This document shows, in pieces, positions 14,990 to 23,510 of a stretch of DNA of 64,000 nt. Position 1 is the first letter of the stretch; each line of letters opens with the position of its first letter. This stretch comes from Oscillospiraceae bacterium (GTDB lineage Bacteria > Bacillota > Clostridia > Oscillospirales > Acutalibacteraceae). The notes beneath the pieces were generated by a model. That model worked only from the letters and a program-made list of their open reading frames with translations, did no database searches and was not told the DNA's origin. The translations under genes were made by a program, and so were the position numbers. The stretch covers positions 1-64,000 of the forward strand of contig JAIRPV010000010.1 of NCBI GenBank assembly GCA_031256825.1, in the 5' to 3' direction.

Positions 14990-15478
14990 TTAAAAATATT
15001 TTTCCTGCAATTCGAATTCACCGGAATATTTTTCGCAAACAACACAGGCAAGATACCCTTCCGGCATGGGCGGGCGGAGCAAAACGCCTTGGCCCGCAGG
15101 CAAACCGGACTTATATTCCGCTTCGTGCCTCACCCAGAGGCTGAGGGTCGGCTCGTTTTCGTCGCCGGGCCGGGCAATTTTTTCGCGGATTTTTTCTTCG
15201 CAGCGCAGCGGCCGCAGCAGATCTTCCACATCGCAGCCCACTTCGCCTTCGCCGCTCAGAGCCAGCAGAGCCAGCCGCCCGCTGTGGCTGATGCTGAAAA
15301 ACGGCCCGCCGGGCAGATAGGGCTTTCGGCTGGGCCGAAAGCGCAGCTGTTCCTCCAGTTTTTTCAGGTTCAGCCCGGTGGCTTCGCAAAGCAAAAGCCG
15401 CCCGGCGCGGTGCAGGGCAATCTGCGCCGCGCGGCGGTTCGGTTGTTCGGGGATGATCGTATAAGCGAGTCGCAGCAT
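14990..15478 (-). CDS. 4'-phosphopantetheinyl transferase superfamily protein
   Basis: A 162-residue protein with the paired motifs of the Sfp/AcpS superfamily: FSISHSGRLALLAL, GCDVEDLL with the magnesium-binding Asp and Glu, and WVRHEAEYKSG (the usual W-x-x-KEAxxK with His in place of Lys). It would move phosphopantetheine from CoA to a carrier protein. It is shorter than Sfp and lacks part of the N-terminal half, so it is a compact, Sfp-related form. It starts 4 bases after the tyrS stop and is probably read from the tyrS transcript. The target carrier protein is not in view. The terminal bases before dat contain no clear terminator. Confidence 0.72.
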   Translation of the reverse strand: MLRLAYTIIPEQPNRRAAQIALHRAGRLLLCEATGLNLKKLEEQLRFRPSRKPYLPGGPFFSISHSGRLALLALSGEGEVGCDVEDLLRPLRCEEKIREKIARPGDENEPTLSLWVRHEAEYKSGLPAGQGVLLRPPMPEGYLACVVCEKYSGEFELQEKYF

Positions 15479-15482
15479 GGGG

Positions 15483-16700
15483 CTACCCTTCCAGGCGGCA
15501 AAAGCCCTTCTTGCCTTTTTTGAGCAGCACGGGCAACTGTTCGCGCCGGATGACAAACGCAATCGTGTCGGCTTTCGCGTCATCCACAAATACGCCGCCC
15601 TGATCCACCAGGCGGCGGGCTTCGCCCCGGCTCTTAACAAGGCCGGCTTTCGCCAGCGCCGTAACAATGTCGATTGCGCCGTCGATAAAATCCTCATCCG
15701 CAAGGGTGACGGCGGGGATGGAGCCGCTGTTCTGCGCGCCGCCGAACAGCGCCTTCGCGGCGGTCTGCGCCTTTTCCGCCTCCTGCTGCCCATGAATTTG
15801 CCGGGTCACTTCGAAGGCGAGCTTTGCCTTGATTTCGTTGAGCGCGCTGCCCTTCAGCGTTTCGTATGCCGCAATCTCATCCAGCGGCAGGAAGGTGAGC
15901 ATCTTCATGCTGTTGATGACGTCCGCGTCGGCCACGTTGCGCCAGTACTGGTAGAACTCATAAGGGCTGGTGCGCGCGGGGTTGAGCCATACCGCGCCCT
16001 TCTCGGTTTTGCCCATCTTTTTCCCTTCGGAAGTGAGCAGCAGGCTCGAAGTCATCGCGTAAACTTCGCGTCCGTCGGCGCGGCGGTTGAGTTCCACGCC
16101 GCCGATCATGTTCGACCACTGGTCGTCGCCGCCCAGCTGCATTTGGCAGCCGTAGTTTCGGCTCAGGTGCAGGAAGTCGTAGCTTTGCATGATCATATAG
16201 TTCATCTCAAAAAAGCTCAGGCCGGTTGCCAGCCTTGCCTTGTAGCACTCGGCGGCCAGCATGCGGTTGACGGAAAAATGCACGCCGATCTCCCGCAGGA
16301 ATTCGATATAGTTCAGCCCCAGCAGCCAGTCGGCGTTGTTGACCATAATGGCCTTGCCTTCGCTGAAGTCTACCATTGCGCTCATCTGTTGGCGGAAATT
16401 CGCAATATTGCCGTCAACTTCCTCGCGCGTCAACATGCGTCGCATTTCGGTTTTGTTCGAAGGATCGCCCACCAAAGCGGTGCCGCCGCCGAACAGCGCG
16501 ATGGGGATATGCCCGGCCCGCTGCATGTGGCTCATCACCACAGCCTGGACAAAGTGCCCCACATGCAGGCTGTCGGCCGTTGGGTCGAAGCCAATATAGA
16601 ACTTTACGGGCGCGCCGCCGGTCAGCAGTTGTTCCACGGCTTCGGGGTTGGTGCATTGGGCCAGCAGGTTGCGGGCCTTGAGTTCCTGAAAAATGTTCAT
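15483..16700 (-). CDS. tyrS: Tyrosyl-tRNA synthetase
   Basis: A 405-residue class I synthetase that charges tRNA-Tyr. The HIGH-like motif is HVGH (46-49), the tyrosine pocket includes FYIGFDPTADSLH and QLGGDDQWSN, and the KMSKS loop reads KMGKT. A C-terminal S4 RNA-binding domain is present (SRGEARRLVDQGGVFVDD). The start at 16700 follows AGGAG. It is preceded by its own promoter, a Tyr-rich leader peptide and an intrinsic terminator, so expression should rise when charged tRNA-Tyr is low. No T-box is seen, although that is the usual control of tyrS in Firmicutes. Confidence 0.95.
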   Translation of the reverse strand: MNIFQELKARNLLAQCTNPEAVEQLLTGGAPVKFYIGFDPTADSLHVGHFVQAVVMSHMQRAGHIPIALFGGGTALVGDPSNKTEMRRMLTREEVDGNIANFRQQMSAMVDFSEGKAIMVNNADWLLGLNYIEFLREIGVHFSVNRMLAAECYKARLATGLSFFEMNYMIMQSYDFLHLSRNYGCQMQLGGDDQWSNMIGGVELNRRADGREVYAMTSSLLLTSEGKKMGKTEKGAVWLNPARTSPYEFYQYWRNVADADVINSMKMLTFLPLDEIAAYETLKGSALNEIKAKLAFEVTRQIHGQQEAEKAQTAAKALFGGAQNSGSIPAVTLADEDFIDGAIDIVTALAKAGLVKSRGEARRLVDQGGVFVDDAKADTIAFVIRREQLPVLLKKGKKGFCRLEG

Positions 16701-16751
16701 ATGATTGTTCTCCTGTTCCTCATGATGGCAGAGCGCCGGGCCGTCATCATC

Positions 16752-16789
16752 AAAAAAAGCCCCGAAGGCCAATAACGGGCTTTCGGGGC
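16752..16789 (-). terminator. Attenuator terminator of tyrS
   Basis: Read on the minus strand, an 8-bp GC-rich stem (16789-16782 with 16766-16759) extended by an inner GCC/GGC pair set closes a short loop and is followed by seven T (16758-16752). It lies between the leader peptide stop (16807) and the tyrS start (16700), so it stops transcription before tyrS unless disrupted. Confidence 0.85.
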
Positions 16790-16844
16790 GTATGCTCGGC
16801 CTGGGGTTACGCGCGCGCGCCGGGCAACACAGCAGAAAGCCCGT
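16775..16844 (-). promoter_or_regulatory. Competing antiterminator pairing in the tyrS leader
   Basis: On the minus strand, ACGGGCTTTC (16844-16835), which spans the last Tyr codon of the leader peptide, is exactly complementary over 10 bases to GAAAGCCCGT (16784-16775), which covers part of the 5' arm of the terminator. The two structures exclude each other. A ribosome stalled at an early Tyr codon would leave the first segment free to pair and so block the terminator. Confidence 0.7.
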
Positions 16845-16890
16845 ATCGGTACGACACGAACCCGTATGCGTCATAATACTTGCGCTGCAT
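16807..16890 (-). CDS. Tyr-rich leader peptide of tyrS
   Basis: A 27-residue open frame with five tyrosines: MQRKYYDAYGFVSYRYG covers all of them in the first 17 residues. It begins with ATG at 16890 behind AAGGAG at ideal spacing, and stops at 16807, about 20 bases before the attenuator hairpin. These are the features of a classical leader peptide that senses charged tRNA-Tyr by ribosome stalling. Its start overlaps the 3' end of the upstream hydrolase gene by 20 bases in another frame. The peptide itself probably has no other function. Confidence 0.85.
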   Translation of the reverse strand: MQRKYYDAYGFVSYRYGLSAVLPGARA

Positions 16891-17914
16891 GGCTTTCTCC
16901 TTCCTGCCCGGTTGCTCTATCCATAGTATACACGATTTCATTCGGATTGTCAAGAGAAAAATCGCGCGCTTCCATGTGCTTGCCGTACCATTCCAACAGT
17001 TTTGCCTGGTAGCTTTCCGGGTCGGTGAAAATGCACATGGCGTGGGTTGCGCCGGGCACAAACAAGCAGTCTTTTTCGATTGTCGCCGCCTGATAGAGCC
17101 TGTGGCCCATTTCGGCGGGGACAAAGGGATCGTCTTCGCCATGAACAAACAGCGTTGGCGCCTTGAGTTTTGCGATATTGCCAATCAAATCGGCGTCGCG
17201 TTTCAGCGATAAACCGTTGAACGCGCGATACCACATGCGGTAGGCCCAAAAAATGGGTTCGAATTTGATGTTCAAATCCCGCCGCGCGGAAAGGCGCATC
17301 ATTTCAAAGCCGTTGGTATAGCCGCAATCTTCCACCACGCACGTTACGCAAGGGGGCAAATCGTGTTCGTTGCAGTTGAGCACAATGGCCGCGCCCATCG
17401 AAACCCCGTGCAGCGCAATCCGCGGCTCCCCCGGAACCCGGTTGGCATAGGCGGCAATCCAGTCCAGCAGATCCTGCCACTCCAGCGCGCTGAATCCCAT
17501 GCGTTTGCCGTCGCTGCGGCCATGGGCGCGGTGATCGGGCAAAAGAATGTTCCATCCAAGCGTTTCGTGATAAAAGCGGAAGAACATGCCGAACTCGGTT
17601 GGCCCGTCGCAGCGGTAGCCGTGCGACAGCACAGCCAGTTTGTTGGTGGGCTTCTCCGCCGGAATGTAATATCCCCGCAGTGTGATCCCATCGCGCGATT
17701 TCAGCTCAACCTCTTCCGGGTGCAGCGCGAACAGATACGCCTTGCCCTCGTCGCGCATGGCGTCGCGATCGCCGGCGCACGGCTCTGGCTCCTGGAGCTT
17801 GACCTTGGTTTCGCGCCTGGTCAGCGCCATAACAAAACCGGCATAGCCGCCGATGAGGCCCGCCAGAGCCAGCAGCCCAATCAGACCCAGAATGATACCC
17901 AATACCCACTGCAT
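16871..17914 (-). CDS. Membrane-anchored alpha/beta hydrolase (S33/BEM46-like)
   Basis: A 347-residue protein with one N-terminal membrane helix (about residues 3-28) and an alpha/beta hydrolase domain. Seen are the oxyanion region SHGYRCDG, the nucleophile elbow GVSMGA, the aspartate in HGEDDPFVP and the histidine in GATHAM, so the triad is complete. The SGRSDGKRMGF-type segment after HRAHG resembles BEM46/YqkD-like hydrolases. The substrate is unknown. It lies 40 bases after dnaB in the same direction. Its coding sequence houses the tyrS promoter and the first bases of the tyrS leader peptide, which may constrain its C-terminal residues. Confidence 0.87.
   Translation of the reverse strand: MQWVLGIILGLIGLLALAGLIGGYAGFVMALTRRETKVKLQEPEPCAGDRDAMRDEGKAYLFALHPEEVELKSRDGITLRGYYIPAEKPTNKLAVLSHGYRCDGPTEFGMFFRFYHETLGWNILLPDHRAHGRSDGKRMGFSALEWQDLLDWIAAYANRVPGEPRIALHGVSMGAAIVLNCNEHDLPPCVTCVVEDCGYTNGFEMMRLSARRDLNIKFEPIFWAYRMWYRAFNGLSLKRDADLIGNIAKLKAPTLFVHGEDDPFVPAEMGHRLYQAATIEKDCLFVPGATHAMCIFTDPESYQAKLLEWYGKHMEARDFSLDNPNEIVYTMDRATGQEGESHAAQVL
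16925..16953 (-). promoter_or_regulatory. Sigma-A promoter of the tyrS leader
   Basis: TTGACA (16953-16948), 17 bases, TATACT (16930-16925) on the minus strand, a near-consensus promoter located inside the 3' end of the hydrolase gene. The predicted start lies about 28 bases before the leader peptide ATG at 16890. Confidence 0.85.
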
Positions 17915-17954
17915 AAAATAGCCTCCCGTGTTCCCTGTGATGATTTGATTGCAC

Positions 17955-19343
17955 TCAGAACCCCAGTTCCGGCGTCTGGTGCTCCGTGTCCATGGGCAGG
18001 ATCAGCGTATGTTCGCCGTCCCAGATGAATTCAATTGTTTTTGTGTAGCCATGGCGGTTTTTTGCCACGATAATCTCCATGGTGTTCGCGTCCGGCACTT
18101 CCACAACGGCGGAATCCGGCTTGTCTTCGTTTTTATAGTATTCTTCGCGGTAGAGCATGAGCACCACGTCGGCGTCCTGCTCAATGGAGCCAGATTCGCG
18201 CAGATCGCTCAGCTGGGGGCGGTGGGATTTCCCGCGCCCTTCGGAAGCGCGCGAAAGCTGCGCGCAGCACACGACGGGGATATTCAAATCTTTTGCCATC
18301 ATCTTCAGGCTCCGGGTGATCTCCGAAACTTCCTGCACCCGGTTTTCGGAGCGCTTCGCTCCCTGAATTAGCCCCAGGTAATCGATGAAGACGCAGTCCA
18401 CACCCTTCAGCCGCCGCGTGCGCGCCTTAATTTCCGGCACGGTGATAGCGGATGTGTCGTCGAACCAGAGTTCGCAGTCGTTCAGATCGCCCACGGCGTT
18501 GGCAATCGCCGTGAACTCTTCGGCGCTGTAATCGCCCGTGCGCATCTTATAGCCGGGCACGCGGGCTTCCATCGAAAGCACGCGCTGCGCCACCTGCTCT
18601 TTCGTCATTTCCAGCGTAAAAAAGAGCACTCTGCGCCCCTGCCCTGCAACCTGGCGCGCCAGGCGCAGCGCCACGGAGGTTTTCCCCATAGCGGGCCGCG
18701 CGCCAATCAGCACAAGATCCGATCGGTTCAGCCCCGTCAGGCATTGATCCAGCTCGCTAAAGCCCGTGCGGAATCCCTTGTATTGCTCCGCGTCGTCCGA
18801 TTGCAGCTTTGCCCAATGGTCATATACGTCGTTGATGATGATGTCGCGCAGGCGCGTTGCGCCCGACTGCACGCGGCCTTGCCGGATTTCATAAATGCGC
18901 TGCTCGGCGGAATCCAGCAGCATGTCGGCGGATTCCGCTTCGGCGCTGGCCGACTGTATGATTTCCTGCGAAACGGTGATGAGCGTTCTGATATAGAATT
19001 TTTCGCGCACGATGCGGGCGTAAGACTCCACATTGGCGGTGCTGGGCACGGCCTGGGCCATTTGGAACAGGTAGTTGCGCCCGCCCGCTTCGTCGTAGAC
19101 CTCGTCGCGCTTGAGCCTGTCGAGCACCAGCAGCGGGTCAATCTTTCCGCCCACGGCTTCGATTTCAACCATCACGCCAAAAACCGCCCGGTGCTGCGGC
19201 AGATAAAAGTGCTCCGGCTTGAGGAGCACCTGCACCAGCGACATGCAAGCCGGGTCAATCAACACCGACCCCAGCACGGCCTGCTCGGCTTCCATGCTGA
19301 AGGGCATCTGGAATGAATCGGGAGAAATGGGGTAATCGGGCAT
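17955..19343 (-). CDS. dnaB: Replicative DNA helicase DnaB
   Basis: A 462-residue hexameric helicase that unwinds DNA at the fork. The N-terminal DnaB domain starts at FSMEAEQAVLGS. The RecA-like domain has Walker A GARPAMGKTS, Walker B VDCVFIDYLGLIQG, the SLKMMAKDLNIPV motif and the late DLRESGSIEQDADVV block. No intein is present. The start at 19343 is an ATG behind GGAGGTG; a longer TTG start would overlap that site. It follows rplI by about 100 bases in the order rplI-dnaB common to Firmicutes. Confidence 0.96.
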   Translation of the reverse strand: MPDYPISPDSFQMPFSMEAEQAVLGSVLIDPACMSLVQVLLKPEHFYLPQHRAVFGVMVEIEAVGGKIDPLLVLDRLKRDEVYDEAGGRNYLFQMAQAVPSTANVESYARIVREKFYIRTLITVSQEIIQSASAEAESADMLLDSAEQRIYEIRQGRVQSGATRLRDIIINDVYDHWAKLQSDDAEQYKGFRTGFSELDQCLTGLNRSDLVLIGARPAMGKTSVALRLARQVAGQGRRVLFFTLEMTKEQVAQRVLSMEARVPGYKMRTGDYSAEEFTAIANAVGDLNDCELWFDDTSAITVPEIKARTRRLKGVDCVFIDYLGLIQGAKRSENRVQEVSEITRSLKMMAKDLNIPVVCCAQLSRASEGRGKSHRPQLSDLRESGSIEQDADVVLMLYREEYYKNEDKPDSAVVEVPDANTMEIIVAKNRHGYTKTIEFIWDGEHTLILPMDTEHQTPELGF

Positions 19344-19442
19344 GGGCACCTCCGGCAAAAACGGATTGCGTCAAACGTTGTCTTACACCTTTTGCGCGCG
19401 GGGGCAAAACCTGCGCCGCCATAAAGCGCGGCGCGAAACAGC

Positions 19443-19931
19443 TCAGCGCCCTGCGTGCCGCTCTGCGTGCTCCGGGTGGCCAACCGGTTCTTCCGCTGTC
19501 ACCAGCACAAAAAACGTTGCGGTAATCCCGGCGTAAAGCTTAATTTCAGCGGGGTATGTGCCGTAGTTTTTAATGTCGTCAATGGTAATTTTGCGGCGAT
19601 CCACCTCCAGGCCAAGGCTGTTTTGCAGCTGCTCGGCCACCTCTTTGGCGGTAACAGAGCCGAACAGGCGGCCCTGGCTGCCCCCTTTGGCGTGCAGCTT
19701 CACCGTTTTGCCTTCCAGTGCGGCGGCGGCGGCCTTTGCGGCAGCGGTTTCTTCTTCAATCTTATGTTTCTGGGCATTTTCGCGGTTCTTTAGCTCGCTC
19801 AGGGCCTGCGCGTTGGCTTCCATGGCAAGCTTGCGCGGAAAAAGAAAATTGCGGGCGTAGCCGTCGGCCACGTTCACCATTTCGCCCTTCTTGCCAAGGG
19901 ACTTCACATCTTGCGTCAGCACAACTTTCAT
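19443..19931 (-). CDS. rplI: 50S ribosomal protein L9
   Basis: A 162-residue L9. The N-terminal rRNA-binding domain reads [19 protein letters not shown] with the [11 protein letters not shown] helix, then the long connecting helix and the C-terminal domain with [12 protein letters not shown]. It is slightly longer than usual because of a short Pro/His/Arg-rich tail ([13 protein letters not shown]). Start 19931 follows GGGAGGT. It heads the rplI-dnaB unit and has its own promoter about 90 bases upstream. The usual gdpP gene does not precede it here. Confidence 0.95.
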   Translation of the reverse strand: MKVVLTQDVKSLGKKGEMVNVADGYARNFLFPRKLAMEANAQALSELKNRENAQKHKIEEETAAAKAAAAALEGKTVKLHAKGGSQGRLFGSVTAKEVAEQLQNSLGLEVDRRKITIDDIKNYGTYPAEIKLYAGITATFFVLVTAEEPVGHPEHAERHAGR

Positions 19932-20016
19932 GCGGATACCTCCCATTATTTTCGCTGCGTTTCTTCAGTGACATTATTTTCCGGACGTCACAAATCCAGT
20001 GTTTCCGCTCTGTTAT

Positions 20017-20060
20017 CTATTATATCACGCCGCGCCCGAAAATGCAAGGGAGAAAATTGC
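20017..20060 (-). promoter_or_regulatory. Promoter of rplI-dnaB, within a 44-bp dispersed repeat
   Basis: TTGCAT (20047-20042), 17 bases, TATAAT (20024-20019) on the minus strand. The whole 44-base block 20017-20060 matches 28602-28645 at 39 positions, including the spacer and the bases upstream of the -35 box, so this is more than chance similarity of two promoters. Confidence 0.75.
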
Positions 20061-20078
20061 CGCTCCCCCACCGCATCC

Positions 20079-20106
20079 AAAAAACAAAGCCCCCTCTGTG
20101 GGGGCT
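20079..20106 (-). terminator. Terminator after the 20134 lipoprotein gene
   Basis: On the minus strand, a 7-bp stem (20106-20100 with 20094-20088) of G/C pairs is followed by TTGTTTTTT. It separates the copA/lipoprotein transcripts from the rplI promoter. Confidence 0.8.
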
Positions 20107-20133
20107 GCTGTACGACGTCGCGTTAATCGCGGA

Positions 20134-20772
20134 CTACTGCAAGTCGAAGGGCTTGAGCAGCTTCCAAACCTGCGCGGGCTTGCCGTTTATCTCAACCGAA
20201 ACCTGCGCGTATGCCCAACCCTGCACCTGTTCGGGGTCAACGCCCGCCGCGATGAACGGCTCCGGGTTCAGCACAAACACGATGTCTTTGTCTTGCACGC
20301 TATTGTCATAGCCGTTGATTTTCATATCCTTTGCCCACTCAAACATTGCTTTGCCGCCAAAGTCAATGTTAAAATGATCCATTTGCATGTGATAGCCAAA
20401 CTGCTTGGGATAGGCGTCAAGGCAGGTTTCGAACTGCCGCAAGGGATCGGCTTGTGCGGTGGTGTTTTGCATGCGGTCGGCGGGCAGCGAAAAATAGTGA
20501 TCCACAAAAATTTCTTCTCGCAGCCCGGCGGCATAAAAGGGCGCTAAGTCCACCGACATAGCAAGTCCATCGGGGCCGAAATAAAACACGGCTGCACCAT
20601 CGGGCGCGGTCAGCGAAACATAAACTTCGTTTTCCGTCTGCGGCGGCAAAACTTCCAATACCGCATCGAAAGCGCGCAAACCCGCCGTGCGCACCACATC
20701 CAACGAGGCGCAAGAACTCAAGAGCAACAAGAGCAGCAAAACCGCCGCCAACCGCTTGATTCTTTTTTGCAT
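20134..20772 (-). CDS. Putative lipoprotein of unknown function
   Basis: A 212-residue protein with a lipoprotein signal: KR-rich start, a Leu-rich core and lipobox LSSC at about residues 18-21, so it is probably anchored outside the cell. The mature part has a long first third with TAPDGAAVFYFGPDGLAMSVD and no motif I recognise. Its conserved Tyr, Trp and Asp residues suggest a small beta-rich fold. It follows copA by only 2 bases, so the two are almost certainly co-transcribed, which raises the possibility of a link to copper or envelope stress. There is no visible Met/His-rich copper motif. Confidence 0.75.
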   Translation of the reverse strand: MQKRIKRLAAVLLLLLLLSSCASLDVVRTAGLRAFDAVLEVLPPQTENEVYVSLTAPDGAAVFYFGPDGLAMSVDLAPFYAAGLREEIFVDHYFSLPADRMQNTTAQADPLRQFETCLDAYPKQFGYHMQMDHFNIDFGGKAMFEWAKDMKINGYDNSVQDKDIVFVLNPEPFIAAGVDPEQVQGWAYAQVSVEINGKPAQVWKLLKPFDLQ

Positions 20773-20774
20773 GA

Positions 20775-23294
20775 TTACGCACCTTTCCTTTCCTGGCTTG
20801 CGGCCCGAAATCTTTTTAAGCGCAGCGCGTTTGTGAGAACGGATACGGAGCTTAGGCTCATGGCCGCCGCCGCGAATATCGGATTCAGCAGCGGCCCGCC
20901 GAACAAGTGCAGCACGCCCGCCGCAATGGGGATTCCAATCACATTATAGCCAAATGCCCAAAACAGGTTCTGCTTGATGTTGCGAATGGTTCGTTTGCTC
21001 AAATGGATAGCGGTGGGAACGTCGGTCAGCTGGCTGCGCATCAGCACGATGTCCGCGCTTTCCATGGCAACGTCCGTGCCGGAGCCAATAGCGATCCCAA
21101 TGTCGGCCTGTGCCAATGCGGGGGCGTCGTTGATGCCGTCGCCGACCATTGCCACTTTGCGCCCTTCGGTTTGTAGCTTTTTGACTTCGTTGGATTTATC
21201 CTGCGGCAAAACTTCCGCCAGCACCAGGTCAATGCCCACTTGCTTGGCGATAGCGGCTGCGGTCTTTTGGTTGTCGCCTGTCATCATCGCCACTTCCAGC
21301 CCCATTTTATGCAGGCTTTCAATGGCCGCCTGGCTGGAGGCTTTCACCACGTCGGCCACGGCTACAATGCCCGCAAGCCTGCCGTCTATGGCAACATACA
21401 TGGGCGTTTTGCCTTCGCCTGCCAGTCTGTCGGAATCTTCCTCCAGCGCCGTAAGGGCGATATCGCGCTCGTCCATCAACTTGCGGTTTCCTGCTAAAAC
21501 ATTCTGCCCATTGATTTGAGCTTCAATGCCGCGCCCTGTGATGGAATTGAAGCTGTCTACTTTCAAAAGCTCTAAGCCTTGATCCTGCGCCCCCAGCACA
21601 ATCGCTTGCCCCAATGGGTGCTCGGAGCCTTTTTCAGCGGAAGCGGTGATTTGCAATAAGCTGTCAGGCGGTGAACCCTCGGTAGTCAGCACATCTGTAA
21701 CAGTCGGCTTGCCCTCGGTGATCGTGCCTGTTTTATCAAACACAATCGTGTTGATTTTGTGGGCGGTTTCAAGGGCTTCGCCGCCTTTGATGAGAATGCC
21801 GTTCTCCGCGCCTTTGCCCGTGCCAACCATAATGGCCGTTGGCGTTGCCAAACCCAAAGCGCAGGGGCAGGCAATCACAAGCACCGAAATGAAGATGGTC
21901 ACAGCAAAAGAGAACACCGAATTGCCAACAATCAAACCGGGGTTCGCGCTCCCGGCGATAAACCACGCCACACCCGCCAGTAATGCAATCACGCACACAA
22001 TAGGGACGAACACGCCAGACACTTTGTCGGCCATGGCCGCAATCGGCGCTTTGCTGCCCTGCGCGTCCTCCACCAGCTTGATAATTTGCGCCAGCGCTGT
22101 GTCGCCGCCAACTTTCTCGGCCTTGAATTGAATTGTGCCCGTGGTGTTCAGCGAAGCGGCATAGACCGGGTCGCCCGCCTTTTTGTCCACCGGCATGCTC
22201 TCTCCTGTCAGCATGGATTCGTCAATAGAGGTATGCCCCTCCATGACCGAACCGTCAACAGGAATTTTTGCGCCGGGCTTTACCACAATAACGTCGCCAA
22301 TCTCGACTTCCTCAATGGGGATTTCTTTTTCTGTGCCGTTTTGCATGATCAGCGCGGTTTTGGGCGCCAGCCCCATGAGCTTTTTGATCGCTTCGCTGGT
22401 TTTGCCTTTTGAGACTGCTTCAAGGGATTTGCCCAGCAGAATGAGCGTGATGATAACGCCCGCCGATTCAAAATACAAAGCGTCCACCGCTTTAAACACG
22501 CCCCGCGTAATCTGCCATGTGTTATAAAAGCTGTATAACACGGCAGCGCTTGTGCCTATCGCAATCAAACTGTCCATGTTGGGGCCGCGGTTCAGCAACG
22601 CCTTGAAGCCGACGGTATAAAACTTGTATCCCACGGCGATAACGGGGCAAACCAGCGCAATTTCGAGCAAGGCGTAAATCAGGGGATACCGCATGGGGTT
22701 CAGCCCCGAGGGATAGGGCAGCCGCACGCCGTACTTCGTCAGCATGGGGACCATTGCGATATAGAGCAGGGGCAGAGAAAACACGGCTGAAATAATAAAT
22801 TTTGTCCAAAGGGTTTTGATTGCCTTTTGTTTGCGCGCCCTGTCTTCGTCCGCCGCGTCCGCCTTGTTGATTTCCAGCGCCTGATACCCGGCTTTCTCAA
22901 TCGCTTCTCGGATGGCAGACTGCCGCACCTGCTGGGGATCGTATTGAACGGTGGCTTTTTCCGTGGCAAAATTGACCGAAACACTCTCCACGCCCGGCAG
23001 CTTCCCGATGGCCTTTTCTACTCTTTGCGCGCAGGCCGCGCATGTCATGCCGCCAATGGGGATAGTAACATGGCTGCCGACCGTTTTCTCAACCGCTTCA
23101 AAGCCGATTTTTGCAATGGCTTCTTTTATGGTGCTGAGCGACAGGCCGCTTTCGTCAAATTCCACGAACAGCTTTTCGCTCGCCAGATTTACGTTCGCCT
23201 GCTCGACGCCGGGGAGTTTTTTGACTATTTTTTCAATTCGCTGCGCACAGGCCGCGCAGGTCATCCCTCGAATGCTAAGCACCTGACGATTCAT
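20775..23294 (-). CDS. copA: Copper-exporting P-type ATPase CopA
   Basis: An 839-residue P1B-type ATPase. Two N-terminal heavy-metal domains carry [10 protein letters not shown] (about 9-18 and 83-92). The channel motif is CPC in [15 protein letters not shown], the phosphorylated aspartate is in FDKTGT, and GDGIND and the TGE-type actuator loop [10 protein letters not shown] are present. The CPC with two CxxC domains points to Cu(I) export. It starts at 23294 behind GGTGATCA-type bases with a weak ribosome site. It is transcribed away from an HxlR-type regulator, and a palindrome lies between the two promoters. A copper chaperone (copZ) or csoR gene is not visible here. Confidence 0.93.
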   Translation of the reverse strand: MNRQVLSIRGMTCAACAQRIEKIVKKLPGVEQANVNLASEKLFVEFDESGLSLSTIKEAIAKIGFEAVEKTVGSHVTIPIGGMTCAACAQRVEKAIGKLPGVESVSVNFATEKATVQYDPQQVRQSAIREAIEKAGYQALEINKADAADEDRARKQKAIKTLWTKFIISAVFSLPLLYIAMVPMLTKYGVRLPYPSGLNPMRYPLIYALLEIALVCPVIAVGYKFYTVGFKALLNRGPNMDSLIAIGTSAAVLYSFYNTWQITRGVFKAVDALYFESAGVIITLILLGKSLEAVSKGKTSEAIKKLMGLAPKTALIMQNGTEKEIPIEEVEIGDVIVVKPGAKIPVDGSVMEGHTSIDESMLTGESMPVDKKAGDPVYAASLNTTGTIQFKAEKVGGDTALAQIIKLVEDAQGSKAPIAAMADKVSGVFVPIVCVIALLAGVAWFIAGSANPGLIVGNSVFSFAVTIFISVLVIACPCALGLATPTAIMVGTGKGAENGILIKGGEALETAHKINTIVFDKTGTITEGKPTVTDVLTTEGSPPDSLLQITASAEKGSEHPLGQAIVLGAQDQGLELLKVDSFNSITGRGIEAQINGQNVLAGNRKLMDERDIALTALEEDSDRLAGEGKTPMYVAIDGRLAGIVAVADVVKASSQAAIESLHKMGLEVAMMTGDNQKTAAAIAKQVGIDLVLAEVLPQDKSNEVKKLQTEGRKVAMVGDGINDAPALAQADIGIAIGSGTDVAMESADIVLMRSQLTDVPTAIHLSKRTIRNIKQNLFWAFGYNVIGIPIAAGVLHLFGGPLLNPIFAAAAMSLSSVSVLTNALRLKRFRAASQERKGA

Positions 23295-23328
23295 CGATTG
23301 ATCACCTCTTTGCTTTCTTTGGGCTGTG

Positions 23329-23349
23329 AAGCCGGTTCGCCGCCGGCTT
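23329..23349 (-). other. Hairpin in the copA 5' leader
   Basis: Seven-base arms AAGCCGG (23329-23335) and CCGGCTT (23343-23349) form a stable stem between the copA promoter and start codon. It lacks a U-tract in the copA direction, so it is not a terminator; a role in mRNA stability or translation is possible. Confidence 0.4.
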
Positions 23350-23359
23350 TCTCTCTTTT

Positions 23360-23387
23360 ATTATAAACCTAAATTTCGTTTTTTCAA
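23360..23387 (-). promoter_or_regulatory. copA promoter
   Basis: TTGAAA (23387-23382), 16 bases, TATAAT (23365-23360) on the minus strand, about 65 bases before the copA start. Confidence 0.65.
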
Positions 23388-23408
23388 GTACGCACTTTAT
23401 TGTAATAT

Positions 23409-23426
23409 AGTACCCAAAAGGGTACT
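23409..23426. promoter_or_regulatory. Palindromic operator between copA and hxlR
   Basis: Perfect 7-base arms AGTACCC and GGGTACT around AAAA. It lies about 20 bases upstream of the copA -35 box and about 30 bases upstream of the hxlR -35 box. The TACCC-N4-GGGTA core resembles copper-responsive CsoR operators, but the only regulator nearby is of the HxlR family. Confidence 0.6.
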
Positions 23427-23459
23427 CAGGCAATTTTGCTGTTTTTGCCAAACAGGCTC

Positions 23460-23488
23460 TTGACATTGGCGCGCCCGCGTGTTATGAT
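23460..23488 (+). promoter_or_regulatory. hxlR promoter
   Basis: TTGACA (23460-23465), 17 bases, TATGAT (23483-23488); start codon at 23511 behind GGAGG. This is one of the strongest matches to consensus in the window. Confidence 0.85.
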
Positions 23489-23510
23489 TATCCTGACGGA
23501 GGGCGCAAAA

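Noticed and set aside
16700-16953. A T-box riboswitch before tyrS
   Set aside because: The leader is short and contains neither the conserved T-box sequence nor a specifier stem; a Tyr-rich peptide, terminator and competing pairing explain it better.
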